From: Dactylonectria macrodidyma
Taxonomy: Eukaryota; Ascomycota; Sordariomycetes; Hypocreales; Nectriaceae
Direction of reading: 5' to 3'
Assembly (NCBI GenBank): GCA_020744425.1
Contig: JAGMUV010000006.1
Location: 124,001 to 188,000, forward strand
Length of the DNA: 64,000 nucleotides
In this document: positions 44,964-54,708 of the stretch, in pieces
How positions within the stretch are numbered: the first letter of the stretch is position 1
Layout: each line of letters opens with the position of its first letter
Translations under genes and position numbers: made by a program
Notes under the pieces: generated by a model
Database searches by the model: none
Seen by the model: only the letters and a program-made list of their open reading frames with translations
What the model was told of the DNA's origin: nothing

Positions 44964-47043
44964 CTATATGTCCATTAGATCTGGGTTCATCCAGGTCTCA
45001 TCCATTTCCGAGCTGCCTCTCATCGCTTCGTGAATCTCCATCGTGCGAAGGTGAGCGATGCGCTTTACCTGGCCTCGCGCTCGTCGATCCAGTTCTTGGG
45101 CCACAGTGAGAAGAAAAAATGGCTCATTTGAGGCTTTGGCATTCATTTGTTCAAACGTCCCGCGTATTCGATCAATCAAGTCCCAGTCAGACACTGCGAG
45201 TTGATGGCCAGGAAACTCGATGATGTTAACTAACATTATAATAAGGCCCGAGAGATTGCAGCATGCATGGAGCCTAAACTGTCAGCTGGGGCCAGTCAAG
45301 GCTTGCGAATGGTTGAACCCACCAAACAGAATATTCAGTCTCCTTCCCAAAAGCGGACAGCTCCAATCCCAGTCTGCAGTGCTGAACACATGCTTCCCAC
45401 TCGCCGGGCAGTGGTGCGATCTCCGTGTGATTCAGTTCGCTGTTTATTTCACCGTCTCTCAGCTCAATTACTGATGAAGACAAGTAACCGCGGACTCTAT
45501 GAATCCAAGCCTCGTCAAAAGCAAAGATTCCGTGGACCCTGTACACACATTCAAGATGTCTGTTGTACATGTTCATCATCAACTGAACAGCCATCCGCGA
45601 GAACCGCTTGAGCAGCGCGTCCGAGTCCATGAGTTCAGTAGGAATTGTATTGCGCCAATCACAGATCATCTGTTTGACTCGAGATAAGGCCTCAGATCTT
45701 TGCTCTTCACTTAGCCGTTGGGCTGTCCTGCTGTAGAGAAGATTGTGGACCTTTCCTTGGATCACTGCAAGTTCCGCGCGGGCGCGAAAGTAGTTGAATT
45801 TAAAATGGCCTATATTCGAGGTCAAGATCCCAATGCGGTCCTGAGGATCTGCTTCTGGGAGTTCAAGGTCTGTCTCGGCGTCGAATTGAGTGTAGGGCGC
45901 TTTAGCACGAAGGGATAAGTCCTAATATGCGAACGTTAGCCTTTTCTTCCTCTAGTAGAGCACTGCAACCTACCCTGTCGAGGATGTATGCGATCCAGAA
46001 GATCCGACGTCTTTGCAGCGAAGCATCTAGAGGGAAATTGACATCGGCGTTCTGCGATGGCAGCCCCATATTCTGGGCCATTCTGACCGCACTTCCAATT
46101 AAGACTATTGCGAGTTGGGGGCTAGTAGTTCCTTGGAAAAGAACGACCATGCCGAGTAAGACTTGCAGCCCCAGAAGATCTTTAGTCCATCCCATCAGTT
46201 CAGTTGTAACGGATTGGACATTGCGAATACACTGGGCCAGTCTCGGGTCGTCTATCGATACATCATCGAGCACCCGGTAGCTGATTGCCAGAACGATGTT
46301 GATGGCAGACCATGGAACTAAACTCTTTTTCGTAGGCGAGGAGTACCAGTCTATTACCATGTGCATGAAGGTCGCCCGGTCAAATAGGGGCATGAAGCGA
46401 TTGTGATTCTCGAAGTAGTTGTCCAACGCTGGTAAAATCTCAGCCAATGGCGGAAGCTCAAGTAGCGCCGTGTTCATCATCATGGCCCCAGAAGGGAGCT
46501 GCGGCGAAATGCCAAGGCATGGCAGTGTCGATCCTTGATTCCACATATCTGATGCCTTATACACACGTATCTCAGGGAAGTTCTGAAAGCTGAGCTGTCG
46601 GTTGTTTTGGTCGAGAGGAGGAACGGCAGCAACTTCTTGAGGCTGACCGCTGCTAGTTTTGTCCGCAACAATCTGATCCAGCCGGGACTCGATGTTGGCG
46701 AGACGGGCCTCAAATAGGTTGTCGCGATCTGTGCTATGGAGGTTCAGCGGATATGCCCTCCTTAATATCAAGTGAAGACACACCGTGATGCTGCAGAGTC
46801 CAGTTCGGGCGCCAGGGGCACCCTTTTTCTGCTCGTGTTGGTGACATCGGTGATTCGGCATTCGACTCCATAGAGTCTGCAATTGGAGCATGTCGGCTTC
46901 AAACCGTCGCATTTGATCTTTCTCGAGACACAAAAGTCACAGGCTGTTTGATATGATGATGTATTAGCTTTCGCTGGCTAGGACAGATGCGATGCTGAAG
47001 GCATAGTACCTTTGCGCCTGCGAGCGTGAGCGGCGACATCCAT
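44964..47043 (-). CDS. Zn2Cys6 transcription factor with fungal_trans domain
   Basis: Five exons, 47043-47010, 46943-46784, 46733-45974, 45921-45328 and 45278-44964, 620 aa. The first exon is only 34 nt (MDVAAHARRRK). The zinc cluster spans the first splice: ACDFC, RKIKCDG, PTCSNC, GVEC, six Cys at residues 13, 16, 23, 30, 33 and 40. A coiled-coil-like ANIESRLDQIV stretch follows. The fungal_trans domain contains NRFMPLFDRATFM, GSAVRMAQNMGL and RRRIFWIAYILDRDLSLRA, the last restored by splicing. The fourth intron is the least certain: donor GTTTGG (49 nt) or GTTCAA (40 nt) both keep frame. Nuclear regulator; it may control tyrosinase and the DUF1772-like gene. Confidence 0.82.
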
Positions 47044-47631
47044 ACTCGAGTCGCATGATGGGGGTAATTTTGAGAGACTTCTTGAAGTAGAGTCAAAATA
47101 TGAATGGGGGACTCGTGGAGGCATCTGGCTACGCCACTAGCGTATGTCTTTACTAATCAGCGTGTGGCCTTCCGACACCAACCGAAGTACAGCATTTCGT
47201 CACTTAACAGCCTCAACCGGATTATCTAGAGCCTGTTGTAGGCTGAAAGAGAGTGCAGCTGGCGGCATAGAGTTTCAGGGATATCAATGACGCACAAGTT
47301 CCAAAAGTGTGGATAAGTGTAGGGCAAGAAGTTCAGGTCGTCAGGACGTAGAGGTACAACCAGTAATTCACGTCACACTGTGTCTCAAGGCAGAAATTTT
47401 GACCTCGCGAGCCCGCCCGATCGCCCACATCACTTCTTCCTATCTCACATAGCCGTACAATTTTGTGGTCCTCCTGATTTTCACGCCTTCACCTGGCCGA
47501 CAGAGCGATACTCGGATGCCGACCGCCATAGCAACAAGTACGGCCCCACATCCGCGGAACTCCGTGAGTGAACCCACAATTCCCCTTGTGACAGGCGCCG
47601 ATGAGCCGATGATAACAGTGGCGACTCATGC
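47044..47631. other. Regulator upstream region
   Basis: Promoter of the minus-strand Zn2Cys6 gene. Includes copy 2 of the dispersed 22-mer at 47115-47136. No gene supported. Confidence 0.4.
47115..47136 (+). repeat. Dispersed 22-mer, copy 2
   Basis: Same word as at 18533-18554, one mismatch, same orientation, less than 100 bp upstream of the regulator start codon. Confidence 0.5.
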
Positions 47632-47890
47632 TATCCCTTTGACTGTGGTAAGACTACACTTGACCCATAGTCCCCATAGAGGCCCCGGAGATCAGCGGTA
47701 CGCTGATTGGCTTCAAAAGGCTAGGTGGCTATGCGGAGGGTTGTGTATCTCAATGTAGATCACTAACAGTCGTGACTTCTAGCGCCTTATAAAATAGGTC
47801 GGACCTCTTGTACCCCGTCTTACTCTCCTTTCCGTTGGTTTGAATCCCTGTTACTAGCGTAAGTGTAGCCTTACCACAGTCAAAGGGATA
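47632..47890 (-). mobile_element. 259-bp TIR element (MITE), copy B
   Basis: Same length and ends as copy A at 9506-9764 but opposite orientation. Inverted repeats begin TATCCCTTTGACTGTGGTAA. Inner words shared with copy A include GCGTACCGCTGAT, GACCTATTTTATA/CACCTATTTTATA and AGAAGTCACGAC. It is less A/T-rich than copy A. No coding capacity, so movement would need a transposase from elsewhere. Confidence 0.85.
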
Positions 47891-48297
47891 CCAATCAATT
47901 CAGCCGATGATTGTCGCCAAAATGAGACATGGTTTTCAGCCATAGTGCGCTGCTTAGCCCGAGTGTATCCTTTCACCATCATGGGTACGGGAAAGCTTGG
48001 TTCGTTCCACTTTTGAACCCGGCACTAGCAGCCGCTGGCTAAGACAAACTTGCCCTTCCCTTGGAGATGATTGCCACTCTTTGGCGAGAACTAAGATGCA
48101 ATGGTCCATTATCAGATGTTGCTCGGATGCCGCATGTAGCCGTTCAGGTTTAGACATTCTCAAAGCAACAACTCTGTCTGTGATAACAAACCAAGAGGTA
48201 TTAAAGTCGACGTTCTATCTCACCTCAAACATGCAGACAGCCCAGCGACATCATCTCTTCAATCCAAAGAACCGATTCGAGGCGATTTCTCTAAACC
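47891..48297. other. Upstream region of the DAO gene
   Basis: About 0.4 kb between the TIR element and the oxidoreductase start; presumed promoter. No gene supported. Confidence 0.4.
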
Positions 48298-49530
48298 ATG
48301 ACTACCCCCGGTATCCCATCCTTTTCTCGGCACCCTGGCTCCCATGCCTACGATGTCGCCATCGTGGGTGGTGCAACAAGCGGGTCGGCAATTGCTTGGT
48401 TCCTTGCCTCAAACCCGGACTTTAAGGGCAAGGTTCTTGTCGTGGAGCGAGATCCTTCGCTCTCGTACTCCGCAACCCAAGCAAGTAACAACTGCATGCG
48501 GCAGCAATTCGCAACCGAGATCAATGTCAAAATAGCCCAGTATGGGGCCGATTTTGTCAAAGACTTTCGGAAAAATCTTGGCTGCGACGACAACGACATT
48601 CCCAACATTCCGATTCGCAACTTTGGGTACCTCTATCTTGCCGACAATGAAGAATTCGTTGCCACTTTAGAGGAGGACCAGAAACTTCAGGCCGCCTGTG
48701 GAGCTGGCACTAAAATGGTTTCTGCCAAAGACATCGCTGCCAAATATCCTTTCTTTGCTCTTGACGACATCAAAGCGGGTAGCTTGAACACGGTCGATGA
48801 GGGTGCTTTTGACGCCCTTGGCATGGTTCAAAGCCTCCGCAAGAAAGCGCAACAGCATGGCGTCGACTACATCCACAACGAAGTTACGGGGATGAACCTC
48901 AATGGAAATAAAATTGAGTCCATCACCTTAAAGACTGGCGAGGTAGTCAGTGTTAGTACAGTCGTCAACGCAGCAGGAACTCGTGCAGCTCAGGTCTCAC
49001 GACTAGCTGGTATCGACCTTCCCATAGAGGCCCGCCGCAGGTACACCTACATCTTCTCAGTTGATGAACCGCTTCCACAAGATCTACCTCTCACCATCGA
49101 TCCTACCGGAGTCCATATGCGCTCTTACCGTGAGGAAGGCTACCTCGTCGGCAGCCCACCTATCGGTCCTGATACGGCTGTTGACCCCGATGACTTCAGC
49201 TACGCTGAAGATATTTGGAACAAGAAGATGCTTCCAGTTCTTCAGAAACGCGTTCCTCAGTTTTCTACTGCCAAGATCACTCACTCCTGGATGGGCCACT
49301 ATGAATTCAACACTTTTGACCACAACGCCATCATTGGCCCGCACACCAAGGTCGACAACCTGATGTTCTGTGTTGGATTTTCGGGCCATGGAAGCCAACA
49401 GGCGCCGGCATGTGGACGGGGAGTAGCAGAACTCATCACCTATGGTCGTTTCCGCACATTAGACTTATCAGATTTGTCTTACTCTCGTATTGCTAAGAAT
49501 GAGCCTCTGGTTGAGCGCGCTGTAATCTAG
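48298..49530 (+). CDS. FAD-dependent oxidoreductase, DAO family
   Basis: Intronless, 410 aa. The dinucleotide-binding start DVAIVGGATSGSAIAWFLA (GxGxxG-like) with a following acidic end of strand 2 (VLVVERD) marks a DAO-type (glycine/sarcosine/amine oxidase) fold. SNNCMRQQF, VVNAAGTRAAQVS and the C-terminal FCVGFSGHGSQQAPACGRGV fit the FOXRED1-like branch, where the last block closes over the flavin. Such proteins oxidise N-methyl or amino acids with O2; the branch also holds uncharacterised enzymes. No signal peptide or mitochondrial leader is obvious. It may act with the reductase-like gene downstream, on the same strand. Confidence 0.88.
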   Translation: MTTPGIPSFSRHPGSHAYDVAIVGGATSGSAIAWFLASNPDFKGKVLVVERDPSLSYSATQASNNCMRQQFATEINVKIAQYGADFVKDFRKNLGCDDNDIPNIPIRNFGYLYLADNEEFVATLEEDQKLQAACGAGTKMVSAKDIAAKYPFFALDDIKAGSLNTVDEGAFDALGMVQSLRKKAQQHGVDYIHNEVTGMNLNGNKIESITLKTGEVVSVSTVVNAAGTRAAQVSRLAGIDLPIEARRRYTYIFSVDEPLPQDLPLTIDPTGVHMRSYREEGYLVGSPPIGPDTAVDPDDFSYAEDIWNKKMLPVLQKRVPQFSTAKITHSWMGHYEFNTFDHNAIIGPHTKVDNLMFCVGFSGHGSQQAPACGRGVAELITYGRFRTLDLSDLSYSRIAKNEPLVERAVI

Positions 49531-50290
49531 CCTAGAATCATGCGACATATCAAATTTTGAACACTGCTTATGATCTCTCGCCTTTCCATCTGTTGAAGAA
49601 TTCGCCGTGACGCATGAAAACGGTCGGTTTATTTGCCTATGTGACAAGAATACGGGCCTATGCACAGGTAGTCGGTGCGCCCGAAGTTATACCTTGGACT
49701 TATAGGAAATCACAATCTCCTTGCATTTCAGAGCTCCTCTTGAGCGAGTTTGCTTGAGGCTCCGTATGCAAGGTTTGATGTTCGTGTGCGCTTACAGCTG
49801 AAAGTCAACCTTAGGCCTCTTCCATAAGCTCCTTGCCATGGTGTTGAACTGTGCAAAAACAAGCGCCCTTGGATAGCCTAAACGACTACCCCTGGTATTT
49901 CTTTGGTTTCTTTAGCCTCTCGCGCCATAGTGTTTTCGGGGTGGAAAGGAGCCTTCGTCGGGATAGACTTCCGGGTTCTGATGGGCCCACCTTCCTGGAC
50001 TATGGCGCGATTACAAATGAAGGTCTCGGGCACTTGGACAGATGTGGAACAGACGGAGATCCGCGGAGCCGGCCCCATCCTATCTTTGGATAGGCTTTTC
50101 TAAACGGCTTATCCGAATGGCAAATCCGCTGCTTAGAAACCAACCTCGAGTAGGATGAATTATGCCAATCTCTCAGCCGGCTAGCATCGGTCACGGGTTT
50201 CAGTCGGTAGGCCCTTTCTATAAGACCATCTTAGCTGCTACGCTGAAAGAAACAAAACAACAAATTCAATCAGCAATTCTCTAAGCAAAC
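49531..50290. other. Intergenic, no supported gene
   Basis: Overlapping ORFs on both strands at 49851-50194 have no motif. The region should hold the terminator of the DAO gene and the promoter of the next gene. Confidence 0.4.
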
Positions 50291-51532
50291 ATGGCCAAGA
50301 TTTTCATGTCAGTGCACCCTCGCTCAGTTTGGCATCCATTGCTAAATCCTAGCTTGCAGTACCGGAGCCTCTGGCTACATCGGTGGTGATGTACTTCATT
50401 TGCTAGCGACATCACATCCCCAATACCGAGTGAGAGCATTAATTCGAGATGCTGCTAAGGGCGAAGCCGTCAAAATGTCCTTCAGTCATGTGCAAGTCGT
50501 GAAGGGCGGTCTTGACGATGTCGACCTCATCGCCCAAGAAGCAAAAGACGCCGACGTTGTTCTTCGTGAGTTGACGCGACGAGCCCAGAGCCTGTCCTAT
50601 AGAATGTTCCTAACTAATTTTATATCCCCTTGATCTAGATCTGGCATCGACTGGACACTTGATGAGTGTACAGACGATACATCAAGCTCTCTCTAGCAGA
50701 GCCAAGGGCGAGAAGCCGCCATACTGGATTCAGATATCTGGAGGGAGCGTGCTGGCAGCCCCTGAACTTGCAATCAAATCCCGAGTTTTCGGTTCCGGTA
50801 GCGACACCATCTACGACGATCTGTTGGGCCTCGAAACAATCCGATCTCTAATCAAACAACACCCAAACCGCGCCGTCGACAATTATTTGTTCTCAGTTGC
50901 AGCAAACACCCCGCGTGTCAAGACAGCTCTTGTTGCGCCTCCGATCATCTATGGTCAAGGGCGTGGATCTGGGAACCGGAGAAGCATTCAAATCCCCGAG
51001 CTCACCAAAGTGACGCTGCAACGACAGAAGGGCCTTCAGATCAGCTCAGGCCTGAGTCGTTGGGGTAACATTCACGTCCAGGACTTGAGCCAGCTGTTGC
51101 TTCAGTTAGTTGAAAAGGCGGTTGAAGGTGTAGAGGACACTAAAATCTGGGGCTCAAATGGGTTTTACCTCACCGGAGTTGGAGAACTGGTAGGTCTCTT
51201 TGCTTATCCAGCGTCACAAGCAGAACACTGACCGAAAACCTTTATAGTCTTTCGGAGAGATCTCTCGACGCATCGCAAGTGCAGCTTACGATTTGAAATT
51301 GATACCCAATAAGGAGGTTGACCAAGTCAGTGGAGAAGAGGCGGATAAGCTTCTTCCTCATGGAAGTGTTTTATATGGAACCAATGCTCGTGGTCGGGCA
51401 AACAGGGCAGAGGCAGTCCTGGGCTGGAAGCCTCAGAAGGAGAATTTAGAGCACGAAATCCCCCGGTTGGTGGCTCAAGAGGCCCACTCACTTGGTCTTC
51501 TCCAGGGTAAAATCCGTACTACTCGACTGTGA
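50291..51532 (+). CDS. NAD(P)-binding epimerase/NmrA-like protein
   Basis: Four exons, 50291-50307, 50360-50565, 50639-51189 and 51248-51532 (introns 52, 73 and 58 nt), 352 aa. The first exon is only 17 nt; splicing yields MAKIFITGASGYIGGDVLHL, the Rossmann GxxGxxG motif. VRALIRD follows at the end of strand 2, where the Arg suggests NADP(H). Later, ALVAPPIIYGQGRG and WGNIHVQDLSQLLL match atypical SDR/epimerase proteins (YWF1-like). A classical YxxxK catalytic pair is not obvious. It might be a reductase or an NADP sensor. Same direction as the DAO gene, about 0.76 kb away. Confidence 0.85.
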
Positions 51533-52138
51533 GGTTCAGGATTGAATTTAACATGTCTGCAGATTGAGCAAGACGTCTCCTAGAGCAATGAGTAAGCAAC
51601 TTCGATGTTGCAATAGTTACTATCCGTTAATTCTTAAAAGAATAATAAGATCCATCTTTTTACCAAAATCATGTTGTTAATCTCCAGTGACGGATATTTC
51701 TCAAAATAAACACCAGAAGTCCTGAGCTTGGATCACAGGCAGGGCCACAGGACGACATGTGAAATTGCCTGGAATTACAAAGCCGAATGCATACCAATAA
51801 ACCTTTCTACAACCTTCATTTATTTCAAGAAGCTCAAGGTCCTTGGAGATACACCCTCGTCGCTATTTGTTGGACCACTGTATCTCATTGGGTCAATCAC
51901 CCATGAATTTGCCGCGACTATCCGCACAAAGTCCCTCCACAGGGTCAACTATAGATGGTACTGTCAGCTCTGTTGAGGGCGAGCGAGCTGCTAGCCTTAA
52001 GGCAAGAAAACATGGTTTCATTCAAGATTTGAGTATTACCAAAACCCAATGCTTCCACAGTTGCTGGAGACCAAGCTTTTCCGGCTCTTTTCAAGCCACC
52101 AGCGCATACTCATGTGAGGTTTCAACTACCTACTTAAG
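51533..52138. other. Convergent intergenic region
   Basis: Lies between the 3-prime ends of the epimerase-like and regulator genes. No gene or repeat recognised. Confidence 0.4.
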
Positions 52139-54181
52139 CTATTGAAGAACAAGTTCAGTGTCCAGGCAAGTCTTAGCTACTGAAGCATCAGTCCCAGATT
52201 GAGAAATAGATCTCAGGAGTTCATCTAAAATCAGTAACCGGCTAGCAGCGTCCGAGACCTCATCCTTCCAGTATCTTAGTAGTTCCATAACCTTGGTAAT
52301 GCAGCTTCTCCATTCAGCAGGAAGCATGTCATCGAGGCTCGACCGCGCCGCAGCTAATAAAACTAAGGCACTTCGCGTGCACGAACGGAGCATCAGCCAA
52401 GTCCCGTGATGGCGATGCTGGAATCCCGACTCATTTTCTTTGATCCGGCGGACACAGATTTCGAACCCTTTTTGGGCAAACACCCTTGCACTTGGGTCGA
52501 CATGCAAGACGCCATGGATTTCATCGACCATAAAAGGCCAGTACATCATTTCGTAACAGTCTAGAAGGTGACCATTGAGGATAAATCGCAAGGGGGCGTG
52601 TTCAGGATTGCCATCAATGATGTCGCTTAACGGACCTTCAAGCCTGAGTGAGTTAGGGAGAGAATCGAGCCTTGAAATGAACCCAGGTTAGCTAGGACTT
52701 TCAATCGGGTAAGATCACCCACCAGCTATAAGCTTGCTGCTCAAAGTCAATTGTTTTCGAGACTTGATCGGCGACCGAGCTTTCAGATGACTTGAACTGG
52801 CATGTGTGCGTCAAGATCCGGTTGCCAAGCCGCCGTAATGCAATCTCTGCTAGGTAAAAGTACCAAGTCCCTTCTCCCTGGGATTGAAGGCTTTTCGGGG
52901 GTGCCGGGAAGAATTCGGGATATTGGAGGTTCCAAACACTATTCTCAGTGATGTTCAATTCCAACCGCAGTTCCCTACGAGTGGCCTTATCAGTCAACCC
53001 GGTTTCATCAGGGTAATAACCAGCACCTTGAGTCCCTACTCACAGTTCAGATTTGAAACAGGTCCAGTAGATACTCCTATACATCTGGGATCCTTCCTGC
53101 TGTTGATCGCTAGAAGATGGCTGCAAGGTCTGACAGCAGGCCAAAGCCTGGATGAACATTCTCCAAGCCTCAAATGGCCTCATGGTGGTCATGAGATACA
53201 CCCCAGCGAGGAAGAAAATCTGCGCTTCTATGATGCCATTGTAGCACAAAGCTGGCCCCATTCGCCTTTGAGCAGCGAGAAAAAAGGACTCTGCTCGCCG
53301 GAACTGCTCCGACTGGCGGAGGGCCATGGAAGTATCGGAGTTGGCCCGAACATCAGGGACCGCAATGGTTCCCAGAGCGAATATGAGAAGCTGACACTTG
53401 TTAGCTTATTATCCGCCTCCTACGAATGCTCAAATACCGAAATACAGGACTCAGAGTCCCATCCTAACCCGTTGTAGACGGTACTATTCACACATTCTTC
53501 GATACGTGATATTTCCAGGACCGGGTTGTAAATGTGAAAGCTCTCGAGGAAATGTTGCAACAGCAATCCCGTGTCGGTAGAATCAAGGTCAGATGTTGAC
53601 AAGAGACGCGGCCTTTGATTTGAGTTATTTGACTGAGTGATACTCTTCAGTGCTCGTCGTGGGATCTGATTCGGGACTTGAAGAGCCGGCCATTCGAGAG
53701 CTGTTTCGATGTTGATGCAGTAAACCTCGGATGGGAGAGTCCGTTCGGGGACTGTAGATGTAATAAACTGAGGCGTAGCATCTGGGGTTTGCTGATCTGG
53801 AATCTCGCGTGGGCCCAGTGTCTCTGGATGCGCCGTCTTGAAGAGATCCTCCAAAATATCCAGTCGCTGCAGTATGGCAAGACTGGCGGAGTCGAAGCTG
53901 AGTGCGTGTTGCAAAAAATCAGCCCATAATACTTGCCGGGATCGTGGGGATGTTAAATTGACCCTGCAATCGTACCTTGACTTATCACTTTCCTGATAAA
54001 CGCACTCTACCTCCAGTTTCATGCAGGACGTGCATGCTGGCCGCTCATTGTCGCACTTGGTTCGTCGACGACGGCACGTATAGCAGGCCTGTGCAGCACG
54101 CTTCCGAGGATACGCGGGCCGGCTAGTCTCAGAGCTGGGACGCGAGCGCTTCCTCAAGGAGCTGTTCATATCTGGAGACAT
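52139..54181 (-). CDS. Zn2Cys6 transcription factor next to the glycosidase genes
   Basis: Five exons, 54181-53976, 53897-53438, 53390-53044, 52974-52723 and 52670-52139 (introns 78, 47, 69 and 52 nt), 598 aa. The zinc cluster ACYTCRRRRTKCDN, PACTSC, VEC has Cys at 33, 36, 43, 50, 53 and 60. Then FDSASLAILQRLDILEDLF, the coiled-coil linker, follows directly after intron 1. The middle domain shows NGLGWDSESC, LLIFALGTIAV, FFLAAQRRMG, CFKSELELRLEL and LQYPEFFPAPP, typical of this fungal regulator subgroup. The first intron is a multiple of three and open, so a longer isoform could exist. It is divergent from the GH3 gene (527 bp apart), the position expected of a pathway-specific activator. Confidence 0.87.
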
Positions 54182-54708
54182 TCTTTTTTTGATGGGGCAT
54201 GAGGGAAGAAATGAGGGTATGGGAGGTGTAGGCCGTCTGCGGAGGGAAGGATTTCGGATGCGTCCGCTGAGCGAGCAGTCCGCGGAAAGCAGGAAAGGCA
54301 GTGGGTTTAATGATGCTAACCAGCGGGGTTACAGTGGATCACAACTACCTGCCTAGCTGTGTTTGGTTACTGAAGTCCGCGGAATGCCGGATGAATGGGA
54401 ATTGTGATGAGGTGATGATGCCAGGAGCAATACGAGCCATGGCTTCATCGGGGCTAGTTACGGAGACTAGCTCAAGCCAAGTCTGAACAAGCAAGCGTCC
54501 TTGACGTCCCCCAGTTTTGAAGCTTCGCTATCTGGAAGAAAAGCGGCCGAGAAGTTGGAGAGGGATCGGCACTACAGGTGCATGCCAGTATTAAAGACGG
54601 AAGGGTTGACAAAAAGCCGGGCCTCGTGTTCCTTATTTGGATTGGGTATACTTTTATTGGACTGGACTGGAAAAACTTCAACCGACCAGACGCATCCAGT
54701 ACATCGCC
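54182..54708. promoter_or_regulatory. Divergent promoter, regulator and GH3 gene
   Basis: 527 bp between two start codons. Contains several CGG/CCG triplets (for example CCGCGGA near 54270 and GTCCGCGGAATGCCGG near 54375), the half-sites bound by Zn2Cys6 proteins. No gene supported. Confidence 0.5.

Noticed and set aside
53976..54181. Reading through intron 1 of the regulator as coding
   Set aside because: The 78-nt segment is open, but removing it joins the zinc cluster to the conserved coiled-coil block; kept only as a possible isoform.
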